DNA of 64,000 nt from Blautia hydrogenotrophica DSM 10507 (GCF_034356035.1 NZ_CP136423.1:2790001-2854000); one strand, 5' to 3'. Positions 51,603-60,048 are shown, counted from the stretch's first letter. Numbers and translations: made by a program. The notes: generated by a model not told the origin, from the sequence alone.

Positions 51603-52229
51603 ATGACTATTGACACAAAAAATGTAATCAACAGCATTCTGGAGAGCATTTCCCGAATCGACTATATCAAACCGGAAGATCTCCCTGAAATTGATCTTTA
51701 TATGGATCAGGTCACCACTTTTATGGAGACGAAATTGAAATCTTCCAAACGCTATTCTGATGACAAAGTGCTGACCAAAACGATGATTAACAACTATGCG
51801 AAAAACGGCCTTTTACCATCCCCAGAAAAGAAAAAATATTCCAAAGAACATCTGCTTCTCCTTATCTTTATCTATTATTTCAAAAACATACTGTCTATCA
51901 ATGACATTCAAACTCTTCTGGCTCCGATTACTGAAAAATATTTTCGCACAGACAATGAATTTGATCTGACCAAAGTCTACTCGGAAGTCTTTAGCATGGA
52001 ACACAGTCAAATCGAATATCTAAAGAAGGACCTACTAAAGCGTTACAACATTGCAGACCAGACATTTCAGGATTCACCGGAAGAAGACCGGCAATTTCTG
52101 CAGCAATTTTCTTTCATTTGCCTTCTCAGTTTCGACGTCTACTGTAAAAAATTGTTAATCGAAAAACTCGTGGACGGCATGGTTCCGCCCACGAAACACA
52201 AAGAAAAAAAATCTAAGAATAAGTCCTAA
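51603..52229 (+). CDS. DUF1836 family protein
   Basis: 208 residues. The DUF1836 core is MINNYAKNGLLPSPEKKKYS followed by KEHLLLLIFIYYFKNILSIN and DIQTLL. The first part resembles the MerR-type pattern of a winged helix followed by a 'k-Y-t/s-k-e-h' segment, so a DNA-binding role is plausible but unproven. The tail is Lys-rich (TKHKEKKSKNKS). A GAGGTGAT site precedes the ATG and a strong terminator follows the stop; it is monocistronic. Confidence 0.88.
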   Translation: MTIDTKNVINSILESISRIDYIKPEDLPEIDLYMDQVTTFMETKLKSSKRYSDDKVLTKTMINNYAKNGLLPSPEKKKYSKEHLLLLIFIYYFKNILSINDIQTLLAPITEKYFRTDNEFDLTKVYSEVFSMEHSQIEYLKKDLLKRYNIADQTFQDSPEEDRQFLQQFSFICLLSFDVYCKKLLIEKLVDGMVPPTKHKEKKSKNKS

Positions 52230-52233
52230 AAAT

Positions 52234-52285
52234 TTGACACAATGGAGACGATAAAACTCTCTGTTTCCATTGTGTCAATATTTTT
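52234..52285 (+). terminator. Terminator of the DUF1836 gene
   Basis: TTGACACAATGGA (52234-52246) and TCCATTGTGTCAA (52266-52278) form a perfect 13-bp stem, followed by TATTTTTC. Confidence 0.92.
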
Positions 52286-52408
52286 CTCCTTTTTGCACCT
52301 TCTCACATAGCACAATTCTTTTCTTCTACAGATCATTTAAAATTCCCTTGCCCCGCCCGCTGCCATATTTGCGCCGGACTTACCACGCAAAAAATTTTTT
52401 TCTAAAAA

Positions 52409-52436
52409 TGAACCATTCCTAAAATGGCGACGAATA
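52409..52436 (+). promoter_or_regulatory. Candidate ECF-type promoter before the sigma factor gene
   Basis: TGAACC (52409-52414), 16 bases, CGAATA (52431-52436), about 30 bases before the TTG start. ECF sigma factors of Firmicutes often use TGAAC-like -35 and CG-rich -10 elements and activate their own gene. No sigma-A promoter is evident here. Confidence 0.4.
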
Positions 52437-52465
52437 TAGAGTGAACAGGTAATGGAGGTGAAACC

Positions 52466-52990
52466 TTGGACGCGAAAGAAGTGGAAAAATGTATTGATGA
52501 ATTTGGCACAGATATCTACAGATTCTGCCTGAAACTCTGTATGAACAAAACCGAAGCCGAAGACCTGTATCAGCAGACTTTTCTGAAGGCTTTAGAAGGC
52601 ATCTGGTCTCTTGACTGGGAGAAAAATCCAAAAGCTCTGCTTTTCTCCCTTGCCCACAATCTTTGGAAAAGCGACAGGAGAAAACAGGCTCGTCGAAATT
52701 CCATCGCTCCTTGCAGTACTTTGGACGATGAGACGGCAAATACACTGCATTCAGAAGAAAATATAGAGGAAATTTTCTCGCAGAGGGAGTTAATCTCCAC
52801 AGTCAACGGAATCATTCAAAATCTTCCTGAGAAAATCCGGATACCGCTGACATTGTTTTACCTCTCTGATTTTTCCATAGAACAGATTGCAGAGATACTA
52901 AAGAAACCGCCTGGAACCATAAAAAGTAGATTGTTTAAAGGTAGACGCCTGATAAAAAAAAGATTGGAGGAAGCTGGCTATGAAGGATAA
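52466..52990 (+). CDS. ECF-type RNA polymerase sigma factor
   Basis: 174 residues, TTG start behind ATGGAGGTGAAACC. Sigma region 2 (IYRFCLKLCMNKTEAEDLYQQTFLKALE, with the DLYQQTF pattern of region 2.2, and LFSLAHNLWKSDRRKQ) and region 4 (NLPEKIRIPLTLFYLSDFSIEQIAEILKKPPGTIKSRLFKGRRLIKK), with no regions 1 or 3. It directs polymerase to a small stress regulon. The next gene overlaps by 11 bases and is a small membrane protein that probably acts as anti-sigma factor. Confidence 0.92.
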   Translation: MDAKEVEKCIDEFGTDIYRFCLKLCMNKTEAEDLYQQTFLKALEGIWSLDWEKNPKALLFSLAHNLWKSDRRKQARRNSIAPCSTLDDETANTLHSEENIEEIFSQRELISTVNGIIQNLPEKIRIPLTLFYLSDFSIEQIAEILKKPPGTIKSRLFKGRRLIKKRLEEAGYEG

Positions 52991-53354
52991 CCATTTTAAC
53001 ACCGAGTTGGATAAAATTATCAGAGCTTCAATGAGAATCGACGACGAGCCTTCTCAGGAATTAAACAATTCCCTGAAACTTAACCTGCACCGACAGGAAA
53101 TGAATAAAAAAGCGCCCGCCGTATATTCCTTGTCCCTTTGGTATTTACCAATGACATTAAATTTTGTCATCTTCTCTTTATTGGCAGTTGCCGCGCAATT
53201 GGTGATCGTTAATCCCTATCTATCCATACTCGTCACGGGTACCTGTCTCTACTTGGGTATTGCCGGTGTTTTGCTCACGATAGTCGGAGTCAGAAGAACC
53301 CGTTTAAAGGAAGATATCACCATTCACATTCAGAAAGGAGGTGCTTTGGCATGA
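52980..53354 (+). CDS. Small membrane protein, probable anti-sigma factor
   Basis: 124 residues: a soluble N-terminal part (residues 1-45, DNHFNTELDKIIRASMRIDDEP) and two membrane helices (MTLNFVIFSLLAVAAQLVIV and ILVTGTCLYLGIAGVLLTIVGV), then a short charged tail. It has no zinc anti-sigma H-x3-C-x2-C motif. The assignment rests on position: it overlaps the sigma gene and also overlaps the next gene by four bases. Family not recognised. Confidence 0.65.
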   Translation: MKDNHFNTELDKIIRASMRIDDEPSQELNNSLKLNLHRQEMNKKAPAVYSLSLWYLPMTLNFVIFSLLAVAAQLVIVNPYLSILVTGTCLYLGIAGVLLTIVGVRRTRLKEDITIHIQKGGALA

Positions 53355-54244
53355 ACACCCAAAAAAAGAAACCACTTTTTCTCTATATCGGAATACCTAT
53401 GATTTGTCTTCTGCTTTTTTTACGGTTGGTCTTATACTTTTTTAAAAGCGACGGCTTCAGTGGCCTTTCCATGCTATTCCCCATACTGCTTCTGTGTATT
53501 GTAACCTTTACGCTTTGCTCCTCCGCCTTTTTTGCAGCATGGGTATACCAAGACTGTAAAAAAAGAAGAGAAGACCCGATTCTATGGACAGCCATAGTCT
53601 TGATCGCGACGCCATTGATCGGACTTCTTATTTACTTTCTTCGCCGCCCGGAACCCAAGAAAATTTGTCCCACCTGCGGACATCGAATCTCTTTAAAAGC
53701 AAAATATTGCGAAGAATGCGGTAAATACGTTGAGAATAAGGAGGATATTACTACTATGTCAAAGCCAAAAACCCATCACCTAAAATTCATTGTTACCGGT
53801 ACGGTCAGCATGGTGCTCATACTGGTATGTCTGGCAGTTTTTATCGTAAACGCAGCCGCTGGGAACGGAATAAACACAGACGTCACCTCAGACGAAAAAA
53901 TTTGGAATCTCGGCACCATCCAGATGAATTCTAACATTTATCACAACGGTATCTGGAAGTTGGATTTTAAAAGTGCCAGCGACGGTTTCATCAAGGAAGA
54001 GCTTTTTTCCATACAAGCTCCTAAAACTCAAATGCTCTATGCCGATATCTCCTGCGGTACAGTCCCAGACGACGCGACGCTGACTCTGTGGCTTGTCCAA
54101 GATGAAACGGTACAGTCTTTTGATGTAACGGCCTTGTCAAAACCCTTAGAGCTTCCACTGAATCAGTTCAAAAATGGACAGCTATACGTCAGGCTTGAAA
54201 TCCACGGCGTAAAAGACGTTACCTCAAAGATATTCCTCCAGTAA
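53351..54244 (+). CDS. Membrane protein with PLDc_N-like helices and zinc ribbon
   Basis: 297 residues. Two N-terminal helices and a PLDc_N-like segment (FFAAWVYQDCKKRREDPILW, then LIATPLIGLLIYFLRRPE), a zinc ribbon with ligands CPTCGHRISLKAKYCEECGKYV, a third helix (FIVTGTVSMVLILVCLAVFIV) and an extracytoplasmic domain of about 130 residues without recognised homology. It is translationally coupled to the probable anti-sigma gene, so it may be the sensor or a target of the ECF system. An AAAGGAGG site lies in the end of the upstream gene. Confidence 0.75.
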   Translation: MNTQKKKPLFLYIGIPMICLLLFLRLVLYFFKSDGFSGLSMLFPILLLCIVTFTLCSSAFFAAWVYQDCKKRREDPILWTAIVLIATPLIGLLIYFLRRPEPKKICPTCGHRISLKAKYCEECGKYVENKEDITTMSKPKTHHLKFIVTGTVSMVLILVCLAVFIVNAAAGNGINTDVTSDEKIWNLGTIQMNSNIYHNGIWKLDFKSASDGFIKEELFSIQAPKTQMLYADISCGTVPDDATLTLWLVQDETVQSFDVTALSKPLELPLNQFKNGQLYVRLEIHGVKDVTSKIFLQ

Positions 54245-54358
54245 CCCTCCTGGCAGCACCGCCTCTGAATATTTTATGTTGCGTTTTTTCAAAAAATGTG
54301 GTACGCTTTGTCAAGTGACAAGACACATGTATACACAATAATCAGAGGGGGATTCTCA

Positions 54359-55417
54359 ATGAAAAAAATACTTAACCACATTTTCATTGATGGTTTAAGT
54401 GGCATGGCCCAAGGGCTTTTTGCTACCTTAATCATCGGCACAATCATTCAGCAAATTGGAACATTAATCGGCGGTAGCATCGGTGACACCATCTATGTGC
54501 TGGGAAAAGTGGCTGCTGCCATGACCAGCGCTGGCATTGGAGTAGGTGTTGCCTACCGCTTTAAAGAGAGTTCACTGGTGGTTTTATCTGCTGCCACCGC
54601 CGGCATGGTAGGCGGCTTCGCCAGTAAACTATTGGCACAAACTGTACTCACTGAGGACGGCTCCATGCTGTTTTCTGGGCCCGGGGAACCGCTGGGTGCC
54701 TTCGTAGCCGCTCTAGTAGGTATTGAAGTGGGCCACCTCGTATCCGGAAAAACAAAACTTGACATACTGGTGACTCCTCTAGTATCCATCCTGTCAGGCT
54801 CCGCCGTGGGATTGATCGCAGGGCCACCGATCTCTGCCTTTATGACTTGGCTAGGCAGTCTGATTAACTGGGGAACGGAGCAGCAGCCTTTCCTTATGGG
54901 AATTGTAGTCTCTGTCCTCATGGGAATGATTCTGACTCTTCCCATAAGTTCTGCCGCCCTCGGAATCATTTTGAATCTGTCCGGCATCGCCGCAGGAGCT
55001 GCCGTGATTGGATGCTGCTGCAACATGGTCGGTTTCGCTGTCGCCAGTTATCGTGAAAACAAGATTGGCGGACTTCTCGCCCAGGGGATCGGCACTTCCA
55101 TGCTCCAGGTTCCAAATATTGTCAGAAAACCCATTATCTGGCTTCCGGCCATCCTCTCTAGCGCCATCTTAGGACCTGTGGGAACGATGCTTGCAAACAT
55201 GCAGTGCAACGCCACTGGTTCCGGTATGGGTTCTGCTGGTTTTGTGGGGCAGATTATGACCTGGGAGACTATGGTTGCCTACGACTCTCCTATGGCAGTC
55301 CTGATCAAGATTTTGCTTTTGCAGTTTATTTTGCCGGCAGTAATCACTTTATTTTTCTCAGAACTCATGAGAAAGAAAGGTTGGATAAAATTGGGAGATA
55401 TGAAACTGGAAATGTAA
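54359..55417 (+). CDS. PTS-type IIC transporter family membrane protein
   Basis: 352 residues from the ATG behind AGAGGGGG; an upstream in-frame extension crosses the promoter region and is rejected. Nine or ten hydrophobic segments rich in G, A and S. The blocks FIDGLSGMAQGLFATLIIGTI and GPGEPLGAFVAALVGIEVG, plus LSGIAAGAAVIGCCCNMVGFAV, fit the small IIC family PF13303. These are annotated as PTS sugar permeases but often lack IIA/IIB partners, as here, so real phosphotransfer-coupled transport is uncertain. Confidence 0.82.
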   Translation: MKKILNHIFIDGLSGMAQGLFATLIIGTIIQQIGTLIGGSIGDTIYVLGKVAAAMTSAGIGVGVAYRFKESSLVVLSAATAGMVGGFASKLLAQTVLTEDGSMLFSGPGEPLGAFVAALVGIEVGHLVSGKTKLDILVTPLVSILSGSAVGLIAGPPISAFMTWLGSLINWGTEQQPFLMGIVVSVLMGMILTLPISSAALGIILNLSGIAAGAAVIGCCCNMVGFAVASYRENKIGGLLAQGIGTSMLQVPNIVRKPIIWLPAILSSAILGPVGTMLANMQCNATGSGMGSAGFVGQIMTWETMVAYDSPMAVLIKILLLQFILPAVITLFFSELMRKKGWIKLGDMKLEM

Positions 55418-55542
55418 GAGGACAGAACAAAGTGGGTAAGCCCACATCTTCCAATCTTTAAGGGGGCATCCCTACTTTGCGCGCCGAGCACAGCCGCCTA
55501 TGGTGGCTACCTCTCGTGCAAGTGCACATCCATAGCGAAGTG

Positions 55543-55627
55543 TTTATGTAATAGGAAAGGACTTTTACTCATTAGCGTGACAATGGCTTTCCTATTACAT
55601 AAAAAAGAATCCTGCAAGTAGGATTCT
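55543..55627. repeat. 17-bp perfect inverted repeat and adjoining hairpin
   Basis: TTTATGTAATAGGAAAG (55543-55559) and its exact complement (55587-55603) flank a loop containing GGACTTTTACTCATTAGCGT. It is related to elements at 57284-57330 and 63559-63602. Next to it AGAATCC/GGATTCT (55606-55627) forms a second hairpin that, on the minus strand, is followed by TTTTTT and can back up the yerC-like gene terminator. Confidence 0.75.
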
Positions 55628-55638
55628 CCGCTACCTAA

Positions 55639-55679
55639 AAAACTCTATGCAAATGGTTTTCCCATTTACATAGAGTTTT
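55639..55679 (-). terminator. Terminator of the YerC/YecD-like gene
   Basis: AAAACTCTATG-C-AAATGG pairs with CCATTT-A-CATAGAGTTTT, a stem of about 17 bp with one mismatch, eight bases after the stop codon. Confidence 0.85.
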
Positions 55680-55686
55680 CTTCTTT

Positions 55687-55995
55687 TTATTCCTTGCTCT
55701 CTTTCTTTTGTTCCTCTAGTCTTTGGAACACCATCTCATAACCGTCATTTCCATAATTCAAAGAACGGTTTACTCGACTGATTGTCGCTGTGGACGCTCC
55801 TGTCTTTTCAGAAATGTCCAGATACGTGCGCTTGTCCATCAACATCTTCGCAACTTCAAACCGCTGAGATAAAGAAAGCAATTCATTGATCGTGCACACA
55901 TCCTCAAAAAAAAGATAACACTCTTCTTTCGTCTTTAGGCTGAGTATTCCATCAAACAAATGGTCCACTGCTTCTGTCCTAATTTTTTTACCCAT
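55687..55995 (-). CDS. YerC/YecD family TrpR-related DNA-binding protein
   Basis: 102 residues, all helical. The Trp repressor-like helix-turn-helix is DISEKTGASTATISRVNRSLNYG, preceded by LLSLSQRFEVAKMLMDKRTYL. In Bacillus subtilis the family member YerC/YecD is a small regulator of unclear targets. The gene is monocistronic, with a good terminator after it, and no aromatic amino acid genes nearby. The start lies behind AGGAGAATAAGT. Confidence 0.93.
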   Translation of the reverse strand: MGKKIRTEAVDHLFDGILSLKTKEECYLFFEDVCTINELLSLSQRFEVAKMLMDKRTYLDISEKTGASTATISRVNRSLNYGNDGYEMVFQRLEEQKKESKE

Positions 55996-56163
55996 TACTT
56001 ATTCTCCTTCGATCTGTTCTTGCTACCTTCCGTTTGTAAAAACGGTCACCCATAATAAAATTTCAAATAGAAATTCTATTTTTAATTTTATCACACTAAA
56101 ATTGTACATTCAAGAAGTTTCCGCAATTTTCATTGATTTTTAATAATTGGCAAAAACCTTTTC

Positions 56164-56886
56164 TTAACTTCTATATTTATTTACATAGGGTTTCAGCGCT
56201 TCCACAGAACGGTTCAGCACCAATTCCTCAGGAAATTTTAATCTCTCTAACAAAGGATATATATTAGGGAAATCCCCGATCAGAGTGTCAAAATGCGCAT
56301 CGCTGCTCATGACAATCGGCACCTTATATTCCATGCACAGTTCCAGCATAATCCAGTCATTCTCCTTTGCATTTTCTCGGGTACATTCCGGGTCCAGAGA
56401 ATGGTTGTTGACTTCCAAAACTTTTCCGTAATCGGCTGCCGTCTTTACCAGTGCTCTGTAATCCACCGGAAAACGCCCGTCGTCAGGATGCCCTATGATA
56501 TTTACCGCAGGGTTCTCCAACACTTTCTGGTATGCGTAAGTGTTTTCCGCCTTGCTCGCTGGCCTCATACACGGCGTATGCATACTGGCAATCACCAAAT
56601 CCAGGCTCATCAGGTCCTTTTGACTTAAATCCAGATTTCCCTCGGAATCCATGATATTCACCTCTGACCCCAGCAAAAGTTCAATCCCATAGAGGGTTCT
56701 CGGAACTACCTTCAGATTGCGAAAATAAAAGGTCTGACAGCTGCCGGGCATTTTCGGCGCATGTTCTGTAATTCCCAACAGCTCCAGTCCCTTCTCAGCC
56801 GCAGCTTTCGCCATCTCTCTCAGCGAATTGTATGCATGTCCACTGGCTACTGTATGCGTATGAAGATCCATTACACTCTTTATCAT
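56164..56886 (-). CDS. PHP-domain phosphoesterase (YcdX-like)
   Basis: 240 residues. Metal ligands of a trinuclear PHP site: DLHTHTVASGHAY, GITEHAPKMP, EVNI with Glu, IASMHTPC, IIGHPDDGRFP, EVNNHSLD and MSSDAHFD. The pattern HTVASGHAYS/N is typical of the YcdX-type stand-alone phosphatases. Substrate unknown; relatives hydrolyse small phosphate esters. The gene is alone on the minus strand, flanked by intergenic repeats. Confidence 0.92.
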   Translation of the reverse strand: MIKSVMDLHTHTVASGHAYNSLREMAKAAAEKGLELLGITEHAPKMPGSCQTFYFRNLKVVPRTLYGIELLLGSEVNIMDSEGNLDLSQKDLMSLDLVIASMHTPCMRPASKAENTYAYQKVLENPAVNIIGHPDDGRFPVDYRALVKTAADYGKVLEVNNHSLDPECTRENAKENDWIMLELCMEYKVPIVMSSDAHFDTLIGDFPNIYPLLERLKFPEELVLNRSVEALKPYVNKYRS

Positions 56887-57014
56887 TTCCTGCTTCCTCC
56901 ATTCTGCCTGTAATCACTTCCCTGTGCCATATTTTTCATCTATTATACTTCCTATAGTACAAATTTACAAGTTTCCACTGTTTTTCTATATGTTCATGAG
57001 TGACAACCGCCGTC

Positions 57015-57101
57015 CGTTACTGTTCACTCACTTGCAACTCGTGAGCAGTAACACGCTTCGCGATGCACACAAATTGCTGTAAGCAGCAGTTTGGCGCAAG
57101 T
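57015..57101 (-). repeat. 87-bp dispersed hairpin repeat, copy 2
   Basis: Reverse orientation of the element at 46384-46470, about 85% identical without gaps. It begins (plus strand) at CGTTACTGTTCACTC. Located in the 496-base gap between the divergent PHP and malic enzyme genes. Confidence 0.7.
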
Positions 57102-57190
57102 AATTGTACCCGAAGTCTTTAACAGCAGTCTCATGACTTTGATTTTCCCTTGCACTTCCCAAAAACCAATGCTATTATTAATTATAAAAA

Positions 57191-57213
57191 AGAATCCTGT
57201 CTCACAGGATTCT
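57191..57213 (-). terminator. Orphan terminator-like hairpin
   Basis: AGAATCCTG and CAGGATTCT form a perfect 9-bp stem followed on the minus strand by TTTTTTATAA. No minus-strand gene lies upstream of it, since the malic enzyme gene is read the other way. The same AAAAAAGAATCCTG start occurs at 55601. Confidence 0.6.
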
Positions 57214-57283
57214 TCGCCTGCCGTGGACTGTGTCAGCAATATTTTCATCTCCGCCGCAGTGCGATCCTACGGAGTACTTGTGT

Positions 57284-57330
57284 TATAGGGAAGGACTTTC
57301 ACATATTCGCGTAATAAATTCTTTCCTATA
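57284..57330. repeat. Inverted repeat related to 55543-55603
   Basis: TATAGGGAAG (57284-57293) and CTTTCCTATA (57321-57330) flank GACTTTCACATATTCGCGT. The 16 bases AGGACTTTCACATATT recur exactly at 63564-63579. Confidence 0.6.
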
Positions 57331-57382
57331 TATAGAACAAAGTAGACAAGCTATCATAATTCAGAAAGGTTGAGAAGATACT

Positions 57383-58534
57383 ATGACTACAAATGAACAA
57401 GCTCTTTTGCTGCATGAACAGTGGAAAGGAAAATTAGAAACCGTCTCCAAAACGAAGATCAACACTCGTGAAGACCTTGCGCTCGCCTATACCCCCGGTG
57501 TCGCAGAGCCTTGTAAAAAAATTGCTGAGAATAAAGAGGATGTCTATAAATATACCATCAAATCCAATACCATCGCTGTGGTTTCCGATGGAAGTGCTGT
57601 CCTAGGACTAGGAAACATCGGCGCGCACGCCGCCTTGCCGGTTATGGAAGGAAAGGCTGTATTATTCAAAGAATTTGGCGGCGTCAACGCATTTCCGATC
57701 TGTCTGGACACACAGGATACTGATGAGATCGTCAAAGCTGTCATTCAGCTCGCTCCCGCTTTCGGCGGAATCAATCTGGAAGATATCTCTGCACCCCGCT
57801 GTTTCGAGATTGAAGAGCGCTTAAAAGCCTCTTTGGACATCCCGGTATTCCACGATGATCAACACGGAACTGCCATCGTCGTTCTGGCAGCCATTATTAA
57901 CTCTCTGCGTATCACCGGAAAGAAAAAAGAGGAATGCCGCATCGTCATCAACGGTTCTGGAGCTGCCGGCATCGCCATCACAAAGCTCCTGCTGCGTTAT
58001 GGTTTCCGTCATCTTATGCTCTGCGACAGCCAGGGAATCGTTTCCAGCAAATCGCCTCGCCTGAATGATATCAAAAAAGAGATGTTAAAGATCACCAATC
58101 TGGAGGATAAGACCGGAACTTTAGCCGACGCATTGGTGAGCGCCGATATCTTTATCGGTGTATCTGCCCCCAATGTGGTTACCTCCGAGATGGTAAAGAC
58201 CATGAACACAGATCCGATTCTCTTTGCCATGGCAAACCCTGTTCCTGAGATACTGCCGGACGTGGCAAAAGCCGCCGGCGCGCGCATTGTAGGCACAGGA
58301 CGCTCTGATTTTCCAAATCAGATCAACAATGTCGTGGCATTTCCAGGAATCTTCAAAGGCGCTTTAGAAGGACGGGCAAAACAGATCACAGAAGAGATGA
58401 AGCTGGCTGCTGCCGAAGCTCTAGCCTCTCTTGTCACAGATGAGCAATTGAACGAAGACTTTATCATGCCGGAGGCTTTTGACCCCAGAGTTGCGGAAGC
58501 GGTCAGTGAGGCCGTAAAAGCTCATATTCAATAA
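57383..58534 (+). CDS. NAD(P)-dependent malic enzyme
   Basis: 383 residues, the short bacterial form without phosphotransacetylase domain. ALAYTPGVAEPCKKIAEN carries the catalytic Tyr; KGNIGAHAALPVMEGKAVLFKEFGGV carries the catalytic Lys; metal ligands are in LEDISAPRCFEIEE and PVFHDDQHGTA; the nucleotide fold is INGSGAAGIAITKLLL. It converts malate to pyruvate and CO2. The stop overlaps the start of the next gene (TAATG), so they are co-translated. The ribosome site is AAAGGTTGAG. Confidence 0.95.
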   Translation: MTTNEQALLLHEQWKGKLETVSKTKINTREDLALAYTPGVAEPCKKIAENKEDVYKYTIKSNTIAVVSDGSAVLGLGNIGAHAALPVMEGKAVLFKEFGGVNAFPICLDTQDTDEIVKAVIQLAPAFGGINLEDISAPRCFEIEERLKASLDIPVFHDDQHGTAIVVLAAIINSLRITGKKKEECRIVINGSGAAGIAITKLLLRYGFRHLMLCDSQGIVSSKSPRLNDIKKEMLKITNLEDKTGTLADALVSADIFIGVSAPNVVTSEMVKTMNTDPILFAMANPVPEILPDVAKAAGARIVGTGRSDFPNQINNVVAFPGIFKGALEGRAKQITEEMKLAAAEALASLVTDEQLNEDFIMPEAFDPRVAEAVSEAVKAHIQ

Positions 58535-59460
58535 TGCGCTGGGGAGAAAAGCCTTACCATTCCTTGGATTATATGCTCCGGGAAAAATTTCATGAAAAAG
58601 TATATAAAGTGACCTTAAATGGCGGGATGACCTGCCCCAATCGCGACGGAACCTTAGACAGCCGGGGCTGCATTTTCTGCAGTGCCGGCGGTTCCGGGGA
58701 TTTTGCCGCCTCTGCCGACCTGTCAATCACAGAACAGATCGAGAGCCAAAAAGCAATGCTCTCTCAAAAACGGCCCATCCGAAAATACATCGCTTATTTT
58801 CAGGCTTACACAAATACCTACGGGGAGCTTTCCTACCTTCGCTCGATCTTCCAGGAGGCGATCTCCCATCCCGATATCGTCGCTCTTTCCATAGGTACCC
58901 GTCCCGACTGTCTGGACACAGAGATTTTAGAACTTCTTGGACACCTAAACTGCCAAAAACCCGTCTGGATAGAGCTGGGCCTTCAGACAATGCATGAACG
59001 AACCGCACGTTACATTCGCCGCGGGTACCCGCTGTCTTGTTTTGAGGACGCGGTGAAGGACCTCCGCGCTCTGGACATCGACGTTATTGTCCACACAATC
59101 CTTGGACTGCCTGGGGAAACTTCTGAAGATATTCTTCAGACAATCCAATATCTGAATCGGCAAGACATACAAGGAATCAAGCTTCAGCTTCTCCATGTTT
59201 TAAAGGGAACCGACCTGGCCAAGGATTATCTTCAAGGGGCTTTTTCCACCTACAGCATGGAAGAATACTTGGATATCCTGATCTCTTGTCTGGAACATCT
59301 AAACCCTGAAATTGTCGTCCATCGTCTGACTGGAGACGGCCCTAGTGAGCTCTTACTCGCGCCTTTATGGGCCAGCCGAAAAAGGGAAGTTCTCAACCGT
59401 CTTCACCATGAGATGAAACAAAAGGAAACCTGGCAGGGACGGTGTGCCGGTACTACTTAA
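58534..59460 (+). CDS. TIGR01212-family radical SAM protein (YhcC-like)
   Basis: 308 residues. The cluster motif is GGMTCPNRDGTLDSRGCIFC, with the wide C-x11-C-x2-C spacing of this family, then SIGTRPDCLDTEILELL, WIELGLQTMHERTARYIRRGY and VHTILGLPGETSEDIL. YhcC-type proteins are uncharacterised; SAM cleavage is expected. It starts on the last base of the malic enzyme stop. The next gene starts 64 bases after its stop. Confidence 0.93.
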   Translation: MRWGEKPYHSLDYMLREKFHEKVYKVTLNGGMTCPNRDGTLDSRGCIFCSAGGSGDFAASADLSITEQIESQKAMLSQKRPIRKYIAYFQAYTNTYGELSYLRSIFQEAISHPDIVALSIGTRPDCLDTEILELLGHLNCQKPVWIELGLQTMHERTARYIRRGYPLSCFEDAVKDLRALDIDVIVHTILGLPGETSEDILQTIQYLNRQDIQGIKLQLLHVLKGTDLAKDYLQGAFSTYSMEEYLDILISCLEHLNPEIVVHRLTGDGPSELLLAPLWASRKREVLNRLHHEMKQKETWQGRCAGTT

Positions 59461-59524
59461 CGCAGACACATTTTCCGCATTCTCCGCTGTCCAGGCTTTC
59501 ATAGTAAGAAGGAAGGTAATTCAA

Positions 59525-60040
59525 ATGGCAAAGCCTTTTACACTTTACAAACTGATTATTCTCTATATGTTAAACGAGGTAGATTACCCACTTACAAATT
59601 CTCAGATATCCGAATTTTTGCTGGAAAAAGAATACACGAATTATTTTCATCTCCAGCAGACTTTTTCGGAATTGGTGGACTCCAATCTCTTAGAGGTGAA
59701 GACTGTTCGAAACGCCTCTTACTACCGCCTCACAGAAGCTGGCAGAACAACTCTGTCCTATTTTGGCAAAGAGATCTCAGACACTATCAAGGAGGAAATT
59801 CAGAACTTTCTGAAGGAAAAAGGCTGCGAGATAAAGGACAGTACTTCCGTGTCTGCCGATTATTACAAATCCACAAATCAAGATTACCATGTCCGCTGTC
59901 AACTCAAAGAACGAGGAGCGGATATGCTGGATTTAACTCTGGCTGTCCCCACAAAAGAAGCGGCAGAAGCAATCTGCCGCCAGTGGTCCCAAAAACATCT
60001 AGAAATCTATGAACACTTAATGGAGACGCTTTTAAATTAA
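59525..60040 (+). CDS. DUF4364 family protein
   Basis: 171 residues from the ATG behind AAGGAAGGT; in-frame codons upstream overlap the previous gene and lack a site. The N-terminal half is a predicted winged helix (LYKLIILYMLNEVDYPLTNSQISEFLLEKEYTNYF, then YRLTEAGRTTLSYFG), the C-terminal half an alpha-beta domain (YHVRCQLKERGADMLDLTLAVP). The family is common in Lachnospiraceae; a DNA-binding regulator is plausible. The stop codon overlaps that of the convergent rarA gene. Confidence 0.9.
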   Translation: MAKPFTLYKLIILYMLNEVDYPLTNSQISEFLLEKEYTNYFHLQQTFSELVDSNLLEVKTVRNASYYRLTEAGRTTLSYFGKEISDTIKEEIQNFLKEKGCEIKDSTSVSADYYKSTNQDYHVRCQLKERGADMLDLTLAVPTKEAAEAICRQWSQKHLEIYEHLMETLLN

Positions 60041-60048
60041 GCGTCTCC
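60022..60048. terminator. Terminator formed by overlapping 3' coding ends
   Basis: GGAGACGCTT (60022-60031) and AAGCGTCTCC (60039-60048) form a perfect 10-bp stem with a 7-base loop; the plus strand continues CTTTATTTTTC. The stem lies inside the last codons of both convergent genes, and the two stop codons share bases 60038-60039. Confidence 0.85.

Noticed and set aside
52230-52465. Small gene between the DUF1836 and sigma genes
   Set aside because: Only a terminator and a promoter-like stretch are visible; no start with ribosome site and sensible frame.
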